A stretch of DNA of 64,000 nt from JAQBVV01 sp965249205 (GCA_965249205.1 CBDFLL010000005.1:868001-932000), one strand, 5' to 3'. Shown: positions 16,935-25,770, counted from the stretch's first letter. Notes: a model not told the origin generated them from the sequence alone. Translations and numbers: made by a program.

Positions 16935-18110
16935 TCAGGCTTCGGAGAACAACAGCACGTCCGTTTTCTGACGTGGCTCAATGTACCGGAGCGCGTCTGA
17001 CAGTGCTTCGATCGACCGCACGCGACTGCCTGTCGCCTCGCGATTCAAATCAATGAAATGCGTAAACGCATGTCGCAGGTCAGCATAGAGCTCCTGGGGG
17101 TCGTCGCCAGTCGCCCGGAGACCCGCCGGCTTAATCTCCACCTGCCAGGCGATGTGGGAGCACTGGAGCACACGACGTGCGCCAGCAAGCACACGCCGCT
17201 CGAACCCTTCGACGTCGACCTTGATCAAGGTCACAGCAGCGAGGTCAATCTGCAGACGATCCACCCAGGTATCAAGCGTGGCGCACGGCACGTCGACGAC
17301 GTCAGCCCCAACCGCCGCCCCGTCTGAGACGACGCGAAAGTTTTCATGCCCTCCGGCTCGCAGGAAACGCACGCTGCCATCTCGATCCCCGATCGCGGTG
17401 TGATCAGGCAGTACCAATCCGCGCAGGTCGTTCTCAATGACGTTGCGCGCAAGACAGGCATAGCTGACTGGGTCGGGCTCGGCGCAGTAGGCCACCGTCG
17501 CATCACCGAGAATGACCCGTGGCACGGCCATTCGACCGACGTTGGCGCCAAGGTCGAGCATGATCCCGCCGACCGCGACGCCGCGCGTCTGTAAGATGCC
17601 GCGGTAGGGAAACCGCTGAGGAGCGCCCCTGCTAGGAGCCGTCTGGTCCCTCTCCGTTTTCCCAGGTACCCACCATGCCAGCCCGTCGCACTCCAGCTTC
17701 CGCGCCGTCGGCGCAGGCGAGTTCTCAACTGACGCGACGGCCAAGCGGTACGCCGCGGAGACCCTGAGCAGTTGCTCCTCTCGCCCCCGCAGCGCTTGCG
17801 CGCCAACGCGCGCGGCGAATGTGGCCGTGCGCCGGGAGAACGTCTGTCTCAGGACGTCGACAGATGGAGCTTCGCGACGCGCAATCGTGAGGCGCCGTTT
17901 GCTGTCAGCCAACTGACGCTCGAGAATCGAGGCATGCTCCACCGCCGTCTGCCCACGATCGAACGCGGCGGAAGCCCGCGCTTTCCACTTTCGCGCATCC
18001 GCCCTGGCGTGCTCCACTCGCAGCGCGGCCGCCGCCTTTTGTCGGTCATGCTCCTGCCGACTGCTGCCGCGCAGCCAACGAATGAGTCGGCGGACGACAT
18101 GTGTATTCAT
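16935..18110 (-). CDS. FkbM family methyltransferase with N-terminal coiled coil
   Basis: The 391-residue protein begins with a basic, Arg/Ala/Glu-rich region (about residues 15-95) likely to form a coiled coil. The C-terminal FkbM-type SAM-binding domain follows: MLDLGANVGRMAVPRV near residue 184, YCAEPDPVSYACLARNV (AdoMet ribose-binding acidic loop), and IKVDVEGFERRVLAGA near residue 292. FkbM enzymes O-methylate sugars or polyketide hydroxyls, and are common in polysaccharide clusters. It is divergent from the membrane protein at 18176. The acceptor is unknown. Confidence 0.85.
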   Translation of the reverse strand: MNTHVVRRLIRWLRGSSRQEHDRQKAAAALRVEHARADARKWKARASAAFDRGQTAVEHASILERQLADSKRRLTIARREAPSVDVLRQTFSRRTATFAARVGAQALRGREEQLLRVSAAYRLAVASVENSPAPTARKLECDGLAWWVPGKTERDQTAPSRGAPQRFPYRGILQTRGVAVGGIMLDLGANVGRMAVPRVILGDATVAYCAEPDPVSYACLARNVIENDLRGLVLPDHTAIGDRDGSVRFLRAGGHENFRVVSDGAAVGADVVDVPCATLDTWVDRLQIDLAAVTLIKVDVEGFERRVLAGARRVLQCSHIAWQVEIKPAGLRATGDDPQELYADLRHAFTHFIDLNREATGSRVRSIEALSDALRYIEPRQKTDVLLFSEA

Positions 18111-18175
18111 GCGCGAATTCTCATCTTGCTCGTCAGACAGAAGACGGAGCGTATCTTATAATCACCGGACACCGA

Positions 18176-19591
18176 ATGTTTCGCCCGAGCCCGCGCGCAG
18201 CGACGTATGGCCTTGCCTTCCTATTCGCGTTGGCCCTCGCGTGCGATCTTCTCTGGATGCCAATTCAGGTTGGCGACAGCCTGGGCGAGCTTCTTGACGC
18301 TCAGCGCTCACCGTCCGTCTGGGCGTCATTCGAAGGTAGTCTCGGCACCACGGCGTACCTCCGTCCCCTTCGCATCGCACAGATCAAGGCCTTGTTCGAT
18401 CTGGGTCAAGACCTCAACTTCTGGCTCGTCTTTCGTGGATTCCACGCGCTGCTCATCGCTGTCGCGGTCTGTCTCTTCGTGCGCGTGCTTCGCGTATCGA
18501 CGCTCACTGATTTCGCGGCCGCGGCATTCGCACTGGTCACGCTGACGGGGCTTCATACGTTCCGCGGGACAGTGCAGGAGGCTTTCCCGATCAATCACTT
18601 CCTCGAAATACTCGTCTGCTGTCTGCTCGCGCTCAACCTGGCGCGATCACGGGGCGGCGTATGGGTGGATGCCGCAGCGGCCGTGGTCTTCGCGGTGGCC
18701 GCATTGACGCTCGAATCTGGACTTCTTGTGTGGGTCGTGGCCGCCGCAGCATGGGCCGTGGGCTGGCGCGGAATCTCAACCCGCGGGCTCGTCCTGATGA
18801 CGGCGCTACTGCTGGGATACGCGTACCTTCGTTTTGTATCCCTCTCAAGTGGGATGCCTGCACTGTCGGAGCGGAGTTCCGGCTACTGGCTCTCTATGCT
18901 CGAGCCGTCTGAGCTTCAACAACGTTTCGGCGCCCACCCGCTGGTCTTCTACAGCTACAACATCGGTGCGTCGCTCATGTCGGTGCTGTTCTCCGAACCG
19001 CAGGCGGGGGTGTTCGAGGCAGTCCGCGCCTGGCTCGACGACAGGCTGCTCCCCCGTGTCGTGCTGCAGGTCACAACATCGATGGTCGCCACCGGGCTCA
19101 TCCTGTGGGCCGCGGCGCGACGCGCGATACACCGGCACGCCCTCGACGACACCGCGCGCTTCATCCTGATAGGCATGGCTGTTCTCGGGGCGAACGCGGT
19201 GCTTTCATTTGCTTACACGAAGAACGAGATCATGAGCATCGCCGGAGCCTTTTACGCCCTGGCGGCATACGGCGCCATGCGCGATGGGCTGCTGGCCGCC
19301 CCCGCGATGCCCCGAGTCACCAGGACCGCCTTCGCGGTTCTGCTGTGCCTGCTGTCGGTCGGCTGGACGGTCCGCAGCGCCGGCGTGCACTACGTGCTGC
19401 GCTCGCAGGCATTCAAGCACCAAGCGGACTGGGCTGTCTTGCCGGGTCTCTGGCAACGCGACGGACGGTGGCCGAGCGAGCTGACCGAACGGCGACTCAT
19501 CATTCAACTTCGCGGTGACGCGATCGAGCGCGTGCTGCCGAATACACGTATCGGGCACCCCGAATGGCCCGCCAGCATATGGACCGACTGA
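18176..19591 (+). CDS. Polytopic membrane protein, GT-C-like (cassette copy 2, first gene)
   Basis: The ATG at 18176 is chosen because the longer in-frame start at 18101 would overlap the divergent gene. A TATAAT lies at 18157-18162. The 471 residues form about ten hydrophobic segments. It is a paralogue of the protein at 5890 without that protein's N-terminal soluble loop. Shared features include YLRPLRIAQIKALF against YYRPLFYMTMSALW, and FGAHPLVFYSYN then VLFSEPQAGVFEAVRAW. As in copy 1 it is followed by a small ankyrin-like membrane protein, here overlapping by 13 bases. A role in lipid-linked sugar transfer or polymer assembly is inference. Confidence 0.6.
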   Translation: MFRPSPRAATYGLAFLFALALACDLLWMPIQVGDSLGELLDAQRSPSVWASFEGSLGTTAYLRPLRIAQIKALFDLGQDLNFWLVFRGFHALLIAVAVCLFVRVLRVSTLTDFAAAAFALVTLTGLHTFRGTVQEAFPINHFLEILVCCLLALNLARSRGGVWVDAAAAVVFAVAALTLESGLLVWVVAAAAWAVGWRGISTRGLVLMTALLLGYAYLRFVSLSSGMPALSERSSGYWLSMLEPSELQQRFGAHPLVFYSYNIGASLMSVLFSEPQAGVFEAVRAWLDDRLLPRVVLQVTTSMVATGLILWAAARRAIHRHALDDTARFILIGMAVLGANAVLSFAYTKNEIMSIAGAFYALAAYGAMRDGLLAAPAMPRVTRTAFAVLLCLLSVGWTVRSAGVHYVLRSQAFKHQADWAVLPGLWQRDGRWPSELTERRLIIQLRGDAIERVLPNTRIGHPEWPASIWTD

Positions 19592-20028
19592 AGAATCTTG
19601 ATCCGTTCGTGGCCCTCGTGGTTATCCCGCCTGTCTTGGGCCTGGTCGCCTGGCTCGTCGTCCTGGCGCTCGCAGGTGCCACTGGCAGCCATCCGATCTG
19701 GGGCTTGCAACCGCGAAATCTCGCGGAGGCCGCTGCATTTCGGGACGTCGGCGCTGTTGTGCGCCGGGTCGAAGCGGGGGAGGATCTCAACCGTCCAGGC
19801 GAGGTTCGAGCGCGTGTGATTCTGCCCTCGGCCACCACACTCGCTCCAATCGAGGCGGCCGCCGCATCCCGTGAGGCTGGCACGGTTCAGTTGCTCCTTG
19901 ACCTCGGCGCATCGCCGGACGCCGATTCCTGGCGGCGCGCGTGGTGCATCTCGGACGCCCCAGACGTCCGGACCCTTCTCGCATTGCACCGGCCTGACGG
20001 TGCTCTGGAGGAATGCGTCGAGCCGTAA
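19579..20028 (+). CDS. Small membrane-anchored ankyrin-repeat-like protein (cassette copy 2, second gene)
   Basis: From the ATG at 19579 (one at 19564 is also possible) the protein has 149 residues. A hydrophobic segment at about residues 9-32 is followed by a soluble part with ankyrin-like units such as TLAPIEAAAASREAGTVQLL then LDLGASPDADS. It is homologous in layout and motif to the protein at 7868 and holds the same position after a polytopic membrane protein. Translational coupling is likely from the overlap. Function is unknown. Confidence 0.55.
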   Translation: MDRLKNLDPFVALVVIPPVLGLVAWLVVLALAGATGSHPIWGLQPRNLAEAAAFRDVGAVVRRVEAGEDLNRPGEVRARVILPSATTLAPIEAAAASREAGTVQLLLDLGASPDADSWRRAWCISDAPDVRTLLALHRPDGALEECVEP

Positions 20029-20060
20029 GCGCCTTCGATGAATCGCAGAGGGTTCTTGGC

Positions 20061-20951
20061 TCAGGACCCGCCGCCCGCATGCTTGGCGAGCCTCGCCGCC
20101 AGTAGCGTCGCGGCGATCATGCTCGACGGATCGGCCACTCCCTTCCCGGCGATGTCGAACGCCGTGCCATGATCCACCGACGTGCGGATGATCGGCAGAC
20201 CGAGCGTCACGTTCACTGCTTGGCCGAACGCGAGCAGCTTCACGGGGATCAGTCCCTGGTCGTGATAACAGGCGATAACGGCGTCGAACTCGCCACGGAA
20301 CGCGCGGCCGAATATCGTGTCGCCGGGGAACGGGCCGTCGATGCGGACGCCGCGGGAACGCGCGGCCTCGACGGCCGGCGCGAGTACGCGCCGCTCTTCG
20401 CCGCCCAGCAGTTCGCCCTCGCCGGCATGCGGATTCAGCCCTGCAAGAGCCAGTCGCGGATCCTGTACACCGAAACGCGGGAGTTCCCGGGCAGACAGCG
20501 CGATGATGGTTTCGAGCAGTTCGCGTGTGAGGAGGCTCGGCACATCCGCCAGCGGCACATGCACGGTTGCCAGCACCACCTTGAGCGGCTCGGACCAGAA
20601 CATCATCGCGACCTGTGCACTCCCTGTCAGATGCGCGAGCAACTCCGTGTGTCCCCTCCACGGCAGGCCCGCCAAGGCAAACGCCATCTTGTTGACCGGC
20701 GCGGTCGAGACGGCGTCCACCGTGCCACCTTGCGCATCGCGCACGGCGCGGCAGATCGCCTCGTACCCGGCCTGCCCTGCGTCGGGTGACAGCACACCTG
20801 GCTCGAAGACCTGGTCGGTTGGAGGCCCGTACAGCACCGGCTCACACACCTCGCGCACCCGCGAATCGTCCGCCGCCTTCCGCGCGACCTCGGGGCCGAT
20901 CCCCGCCGGGTCGCCTACGGTGATGGCGATGCGAGGAGTTCGGGTATGCAC
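20061..20951 (-). CDS. pdxA: 4-hydroxythreonine-4-phosphate dehydrogenase
   Basis: The sequence opens with PRIAITVGDPAGIGPEVARK and contains the metal-binding histidine motifs PWRGHTELLAHL near residue 125, CYHDQGLIPVKLLAF near 230 and TSVDHGTAFDIAG near 260. These are diagnostic for PdxA, which oxidises 4-phosphohydroxy-L-threonine in deoxyxylulose-dependent pyridoxal phosphate synthesis. The GTG at 20951 is nine bases after the holB stop; an ATG at 20981 overlapping holB is the alternative. It is downstream of holB in the same minus-strand unit. Confidence 0.93.
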   Translation of the reverse strand: MHTRTPRIAITVGDPAGIGPEVARKAADDSRVREVCEPVLYGPPTDQVFEPGVLSPDAGQAGYEAICRAVRDAQGGTVDAVSTAPVNKMAFALAGLPWRGHTELLAHLTGSAQVAMMFWSEPLKVVLATVHVPLADVPSLLTRELLETIIALSARELPRFGVQDPRLALAGLNPHAGEGELLGGEERRVLAPAVEAARSRGVRIDGPFPGDTIFGRAFRGEFDAVIACYHDQGLIPVKLLAFGQAVNVTLGLPIIRTSVDHGTAFDIAGKGVADPSSMIAATLLAARLAKHAGGGS

Positions 20952-20959
20952 GCGTCCAC

Positions 20960-21991
20960 TCAGAGCTGAAGCACGAGCCAATCCGCGACGACCTTCGGGC
21001 TCGCGTTCCGTTCGAGCGCCCCGAGCGCCCGATCAACGGCTGCGAAGGCCCGAGTGCTGCGCTCGATGCCGAAGGCCCGCGCCAACTGTCCCAGACCCGG
21101 CTGCAGGTCTGCGTTGGACACCGACGCCACGTCCGCCCCGGACGCGAGGAGTCCGAAATCACGCAAGAGGGATGCGAGGACCCGCAGGCACACGGCGAGC
21201 TGTTCCCGCTCGGCTGCCGGCGTAGTCTTCCTGCCCGTCTGGCTCTTGTTCCCTGTGAGATGCTTGGCCGACCCGAGCCGACGGACCGGATCCGAAACCT
21301 GCGCGGCGTGCTCAAGCACTAGGCGCGCGGCATCTCGCGCGCCTACCAGATCCACGGATCGAGACGCCAACGCACGGCCGACGCTACCGTCTGCGTCCGC
21401 AGCGGCTGCGCGCGCTTCTGCCTCGCTGTACCCATGGTCGCGCGTCAGCAAGCCGGCAACATCGGACACGGGCAGCCTGCCGAATCGCAGCCTGGGACAC
21501 CGCGACTGCACCGTCGGCAGCAGCGCATCCGGCATCGACGACACGAGCACAAACACGGACCCGGGGCGCGGCTCCTCCAGGGTCTTGAGGAGGGCGTTTT
21601 GCGCAGCGGGCATCATCGTGTCCGCCTCATCCACAATCACCGCGCGCCTGCGTCCCTCGAACGGCCGGTAGTTGGCACGGTCGATCACGTCGCGTATGTC
21701 GTCAATCTTGATCGAACCGGTGTCACCTGGCTCAAGGGTGATGACGTCCGGATGCACGCCCCGCGCGATACGCCGACAGGACGAACACGCACCGCACGCG
21801 TCGGCCTCGACGTCGCCGCCCGTCCGCGGCTCAAGGCAGTTCAGCGCCTCGGCGATGGCGACCGCCGTGCACCGTTTGCCGACACCCCGTGGCCCGGCCA
21901 GCAGCAGAGCCGGCGGCAACGTGTCACGCGCGATCGCCCGCGCGAGAAGCGCCAGCACACGGTGGTGGCCGGCGACCGATTGAAAGGGCAT
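20960..21991 (-). CDS. holB: DNA polymerase III delta prime subunit
   Basis: The 343-residue protein has the clamp-loader N-terminus MPFQSVAGHHRVLALLARAI, a P-loop LLAGPRGVGKRCTAV near residue 31, a zinc-binding cluster CGACSSCRRIARGVHPD near 66, the Walker B-like VIVDEADTMMPAAQNALLK near 117 and sensor 1 around LVSSMPDALLPTVQSRCPR. This is HolB, part of the complex that loads the beta sliding clamp. A charged stretch around HLTGNKSQTGRKTTP near residue 240 is longer than usual. It precedes pdxA. Confidence 0.93.
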   Translation of the reverse strand: MPFQSVAGHHRVLALLARAIARDTLPPALLLAGPRGVGKRCTAVAIAEALNCLEPRTGGDVEADACGACSSCRRIARGVHPDVITLEPGDTGSIKIDDIRDVIDRANYRPFEGRRRAVIVDEADTMMPAAQNALLKTLEEPRPGSVFVLVSSMPDALLPTVQSRCPRLRFGRLPVSDVAGLLTRDHGYSEAEARAAAADADGSVGRALASRSVDLVGARDAARLVLEHAAQVSDPVRRLGSAKHLTGNKSQTGRKTTPAAEREQLAVCLRVLASLLRDFGLLASGADVASVSNADLQPGLGQLARAFGIERSTRAFAAVDRALGALERNASPKVVADWLVLQL

Positions 21992-22002
21992 GGCTCAGGA
22001 TA

Positions 22003-23949
22003 TCAAGCCGCCGGCTTCACGATGACGTGCGACTCGAGTATCAGCACGTCCATCTGCGTCTTCATGAAGCAGCGATACGCGTCCGCGGGCGTACACACAA
22101 TCGGTTCGTCCTTCACATTGAACGAGGTGTTGACGACGACCGGACATCCGGTCAGCACGTCGAACGCACGAATAATGTCGTAGTACAGCGGGTTGTCATC
22201 ACGACGCACGGTTTGCACCCGCGCCGAGTCATCCACGTGGGTGACAGCCGGCACCGTGGAACGAGGTACGTTCAGCTTCTCGATGCCGAACAGCGCGTCG
22301 GTACCTGCCGGGGTCGGGATGCGCCGAGACGGGGCCACGCCGGCAACCAGCAGCATGTACGGACTCTCGTAGTCCAGGTCGAACCAGTCGGTCACGCATT
22401 CGCGAAGCACGGCCGGAGCGAACGGCCGGAACGATTCCCGAAACTTGATCTTGAGGTTCAGGACCGACTGCATCGCCGTCGACCGCGGGTCCGCGATGAT
22501 CGACCGGCAGCCGAGGGCGCGAGGCCCGAATTCCATGCGCCCCTGGAACAATCCGATCACCTTGCCGTCGGCCAGAAACTGCGCGACGGCAGTGGACAGT
22601 TCCGTGCCCGGTAGCCGCCGTCCCTCTATGCCCTCGACGCGCATCCACTCGGCGATCTCGTTATCGGAAAAACCCGGTCCGAGTAATGCACCCTGCATAT
22701 CGTCTGCGTACGGGGGGAGTTCGGACACCGCTGTCGCGTGGGCGACAGCCCCTCCCGCGTCACCCGCCGAGCTCGCCGCGGAGCTGTCTTCCGGGCCCGC
22801 CGTCGTGTTTCCCTCTGGGCCGGCTCGACGGCCAGCTCCAGTGTGCAACGCGGCTCGCCGCGGTATCCATGCACCGCGCTGCTCAGCGCTGACACGCGGC
22901 TTTCCGAGAAAGCGGTGCCACAGGGCGAGGGCAACGCCCAACGCTCCACCGGCATCTCCGGCGGCGGGTTGAATCCAGATGTCTTCGAACGGGCCCTCGC
23001 GCAACAGACGGCCGTTGCCGACGCAATTCAATGCCACGCCACCCGCGAGGCACAATCGCGTCGAACCGGTGTCGCGATGCGCAGTCCGCGCCATGCGCAG
23101 CATGACCTCCTTGACCACCTCCTGCACCGATCTGGCGAGGTCCATTTCTCGCTGTGTGACCAGCGCGTCTGGGGCACGCCTGGGCCCGCCGAACAACCGT
23201 GCGAAACGCGCGCCCGTCATGGTCAACCCGTGAACAAACTCGAAATACTCGAGGTTCAGCCGGATGCTCCCGTCATCGAACACCTCGATGAGGTGATCGC
23301 GAATCGTGTCGACGTACTTCGGCTCGCCATACGGTGCGAGACCCATGACCTTGTACTCGCCCTCGTTGACTTTGAAGCCGGTGAAGTAGGTAAAGGCCGA
23401 GTACAGCAGGCCCACCGAGTGCGGGAAGCGCGTCTCGCGGAGCATCTCCAGATCCGACCCGCGGCCGTGCCCGATGGAGGAGGTCGTCCATTCACCCACA
23501 CCGTCAATCGTCAGAACGGCGGCTTCTTCAAACGGTGACGGATAAAACGCGGAGGCCGCGTGAGATTCGTGGTGATCGCCGAAGTGTATCTTCCGGTCAG
23601 TTTCCAGCTCGCGCTGGATCTCGTCGGCAATCCACAGTTTCTGGCCAAGCCACAAAGGCATCGCCATCAGGTACGACCGCAGACCACGAGGCGCAGAGGC
23701 GATATAGCTCTCGAGCAGCCGCTCGAACTTCACGAGCGGCTTCTCGTAGAAGCCTATGACGTCGACCTCGCCAATCGTGATGCCGGCTTCTTTCAGGCAA
23801 TAGGCGACGGCGTGCGACGGAAATCGATGGTCGTGCTTCTTGCGCGTGAAGCGCTCTTCCTGTGCCGCGGCGACGATTCGGCCATCCACCAGCAGACTTG
23901 CCGCTGAGTCGTGATAGTAGGCCGACAGCCCGAGCACGTATGAAGACAT
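22003..23949 (-). CDS. NodU/TobZ-family carbamoyltransferase with a low-complexity insertion
   Basis: The ATG at 23949 begins MSSYVLGLSAYYHDSAASLL, the usual family start; the frame upstream of it is spurious and overlaps the DUF5989 gene. The 648 residues include the YrdC/Kae1-like ATP-binding half (FGDHHESHAASAFYPSPF, LTIDGVGEWTT, GGVALNCVGNGRL) and the C-terminal domain (LFQGRMEFGPRALGCRSI, FNVKDEPIVCTPADAYRCF). Such enzymes O-carbamoylate sugars or natural products with carbamoyl phosphate. About 60 residues near 352-412, rich in Ala/Gly/Ser/Arg, interrupt the normal continuous region between KPRV and DMQGALLGP. It is the last gene of a three-gene unit after the SxtJ-like and DUF5989 genes. 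Confidence 0.9.
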   Translation of the reverse strand: MSSYVLGLSAYYHDSAASLLVDGRIVAAAQEERFTRKKHDHRFPSHAVAYCLKEAGITIGEVDVIGFYEKPLVKFERLLESYIASAPRGLRSYLMAMPLWLGQKLWIADEIQRELETDRKIHFGDHHESHAASAFYPSPFEEAAVLTIDGVGEWTTSSIGHGRGSDLEMLRETRFPHSVGLLYSAFTYFTGFKVNEGEYKVMGLAPYGEPKYVDTIRDHLIEVFDDGSIRLNLEYFEFVHGLTMTGARFARLFGGPRRAPDALVTQREMDLARSVQEVVKEVMLRMARTAHRDTGSTRLCLAGGVALNCVGNGRLLREGPFEDIWIQPAAGDAGGALGVALALWHRFLGKPRVSAEQRGAWIPRRAALHTGAGRRAGPEGNTTAGPEDSSAASSAGDAGGAVAHATAVSELPPYADDMQGALLGPGFSDNEIAEWMRVEGIEGRRLPGTELSTAVAQFLADGKVIGLFQGRMEFGPRALGCRSIIADPRSTAMQSVLNLKIKFRESFRPFAPAVLRECVTDWFDLDYESPYMLLVAGVAPSRRIPTPAGTDALFGIEKLNVPRSTVPAVTHVDDSARVQTVRRDDNPLYYDIIRAFDVLTGCPVVVNTSFNVKDEPIVCTPADAYRCFMKTQMDVLILESHVIVKPAA

Positions 23950-23959
23950 CCGCCGGCGC

Positions 23960-24118
23960 CTAGAACAGCGTGTAGATAAACGGCGCGACCGCGCTGCTTT
24001 GCGCAAACACGAGCAGCAGCCCGAACAGCAGCAGCACAAGCACAATCGGCGCAAGCCAGTACTTCTTCTCGTGCTTCAAAAAGGCCCAAAATTCCCACAG
24101 TACGTCTGATTTCGCCAT
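23960..24118 (-). CDS. DUF5989 family small membrane protein
   Basis: A 52-residue gene starts at the ATG at 24118 and ends at TAG 23960-23962, ten bases before the carbamoyltransferase start. The translation opens MAKSDVLWEFWAFLKHEKKY, has one transmembrane helix (about residues 22-40, LAPIVLVLLLFGLLLVFAQ) and ends with SSAVAPFIYTLF. This is the typical layout of the DUF5989 proteins found next to SxtJ-like proteins and carbamoyltransferases. It probably sits in the inner membrane with the WxFxxxxKKYW segment on the cytoplasmic side. Its molecular role is unknown. Confidence 0.9.
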   Translation of the reverse strand: MAKSDVLWEFWAFLKHEKKYWLAPIVLVLLLFGLLLVFAQSSAVAPFIYTLF

Positions 24119-24154
24119 GCGTCCCCTATATGACTCCTACCGCCAAACGTTCCA

Positions 24155-24540
24155 TCAAAAAAGGTGTTCGTAGTGCCGCGAATCGCTGCGGCGTGCCGAG
24201 TACGGGGTCCAGTTCGTCTGGACTCCGGTTCCTCGCAGCGGGTTGCGACCGAAGAGCCGCATCACCACACCGAGAGGTGTCAGGACCACGGCAAAAAACA
24301 CAGTCAGCAGGACTCGAGTATTGAACCATCCGACCGCCTGGGCCACGCGCCACCAGACTCGATTCGGGACGCGAAGCACTGCCGGAGCCACGAGCCCGAA
24401 TCCAACCAGCAGCGTTCCTGTGACCAGCAGCACCAGACCAGCCGTCGGAGCACCTCTCCACCAGAGAAAGGCCGCCACGCCGATGCAGACGCTCCGACGC
24501 CGAGCCCGAACGAGCGTTCCGTGGGTAACTTTGCAACCAT
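24155..24540 (-). pseudogene. SxtJ-like membrane protein with an apparent one-base deletion
   Basis: An ATG at 24540 gives MVAKLPTERSFGLGVGA, the expected SxtJ-like N-terminus, but this frame then degrades. Near 24490-24495 a shift of one base brings in the natural continuation VCIGVAAFLWWRGAPTAGL, which runs to 24155 and ends with the family tail VVLTPLGVVMRLFGRNPLR. The joined protein would be about 128 residues with three to four hydrophobic segments. A GTG at 24478 could still start a 107-residue protein lacking the first helix. SxtJ-like proteins accompany carbamoyltransferases. Whether the break is biological or a sequence error cannot be told here. Confidence 0.7.
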
Positions 24541-24613
24541 ACGTGCGCCGCGTCTGACTTTACCAGACTTGACCAGATGCCCTCGCCACGCGAGTATCTA
24601 GTTTGAGGTCACC

Positions 24614-25540
24614 ATGTCTATTCGTCCCGTGAAGCGAATTGCCCAGTCCCAACCCACACTCGAAGGCGCTGGCGTGCATTTGCGGCGCGCCTTTGGTTTT
24701 GGCACTCCCTCGGAGTTCGATCCGTTTCTGCTGTTCGACGACTTTCGCAACGACGACCCGGACGCCTATCTTGCCGGGTTTCCGTGGCACCCGCACCGCG
24801 GCATCGAAACGATCACCTATGTGCTGGCCGGGACCGTCGATCACGGTGACAGCCTCGGCAATCGGGGCAGCCTGGGCGCTGGCGATGTCCAGTGGATGAC
24901 AGCCGGGAGCGGCATTCTGCATCAGGAAATGCCGAAAGGCGACCCCCGGGGCCGAATGCACGGCTTCCAGCTCTGGTCGAATCTACCGTCGTCGCTGAAG
25001 ATGACCGCGCCCCGCTATCAGGATGTCGTCGCTACTGACATCCCCGAAGTCATCGACGACGACGGCACTCGAGCACGCGTCGTCTGCGGAGATTTCTGGG
25101 GCAAGAGTGGCCCGGTCGATGGCGTCGCAGCGAGCCCACGCTATCTCGACATTGCCGTGCCTCCCGGTGTGCGAAAACACCTCGCCGTCGAGACATCGAA
25201 CAACGCCTTCGCCTATGTCTTTGAGGGCACCGGCACCTTCCGCGATGCGTCCGAACCCCGAGCGGTCGAGACAGAACTCGTGGGAGACGAGGATCAGGCG
25301 CCCGTCGGTGATGAGGTTGAAGCGCAGGCAGCCGACCCGATCGGCAACTGCTCACTGGTGGTGTTCGACCGCGGTGACGAAGTCGTGGTCCAGGCCGGGG
25401 AACAGGGTGTCCGGTTCCTGCTTGTATCAGGACAGCCGATTGAGGAGCCCGTCGCGTGGCGCGGTCCGATCGTCATGAACACAACCGAGCAACTGCACCA
25501 GGCCTACGCAGAACTGCGCGCCGGCACGTTCATCAAGTAG
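24614..25540 (+). CDS. Pirin family protein (bicupin)
   Basis: The 308-residue protein has the N-terminal pirin cupin with the metal motif FPWHPHRGIETITYVLAG near residue 57 and the continuing HGDSLGNRGSLGAGDVQWMT and GSGILHQEMP, which supply the His and Glu ligands. The C-terminal cupin includes FEGTGTF. An acidic stretch (TELVGDEDQAPVGDEVEA, about residues 225-242) extends the second domain. Bacterial pirins bind Fe(II), and some act as quercetinases or enzyme-regulating factors. The gene is divergent from the SxtJ-like gene and followed by two minus-strand tRNAs. Confidence 0.92.
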   Translation: MSIRPVKRIAQSQPTLEGAGVHLRRAFGFGTPSEFDPFLLFDDFRNDDPDAYLAGFPWHPHRGIETITYVLAGTVDHGDSLGNRGSLGAGDVQWMTAGSGILHQEMPKGDPRGRMHGFQLWSNLPSSLKMTAPRYQDVVATDIPEVIDDDGTRARVVCGDFWGKSGPVDGVAASPRYLDIAVPPGVRKHLAVETSNNAFAYVFEGTGTFRDASEPRAVETELVGDEDQAPVGDEVEAQAADPIGNCSLVVFDRGDEVVVQAGEQGVRFLLVSGQPIEEPVAWRGPIVMNTTEQLHQAYAELRAGTFIK

Positions 25541-25545
25541 GCAAA

Positions 25546-25622
25546 TGGCGGGGTCGACCGGACTCGAACCGGCGGCCTCCTGCGTGACAGGCAGGCGTTC
25601 TAACCAACTGAACTACGACCCC
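25546..25622 (-). tRNA. tRNA-Asp(GTC)
   Basis: Read on the minus strand, the 77 bases fold as a cloverleaf: acceptor GGGGTCG pairing with CGACCCC, anticodon stem CCTGC/GCAGG around loop CTGTCAC with anticodon GTC, the T-arm core GGTTCGAGTCC, discriminator G and an encoded CCA at 25546-25548. It lies 11 bases from tRNA-Val and is probably co-transcribed after it. Confidence 0.97.
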
Positions 25623-25633
25623 TAATCGTTGAG

Positions 25634-25709
25634 TGGTGGGCGGTACAGGACTCGAACCTGTGACAGCCGGCGTGTAAAGCCGGTGCTCTACCAACTGAGC
25701 TAACCGCCC
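25634..25709 (-). tRNA. tRNA-Val(TAC)
   Basis: On the minus strand the acceptor GGGCGGT pairs with ACCGCCC. The anticodon stem CCGGC/GCCGG encloses TTTACAC with anticodon TAC. The T-arm carries GGTTCGAGTCC, the discriminator is A, and CCA is encoded at 25634-25636. It is the promoter-proximal member of the tRNA-Val/tRNA-Asp pair. Confidence 0.97.
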
Positions 25710-25770
25710 CCTTCACCCCGCTTCCGCGAGGCAAGCCAGGATCCGGCTATCAGGCCCAGACAAACAGGTC

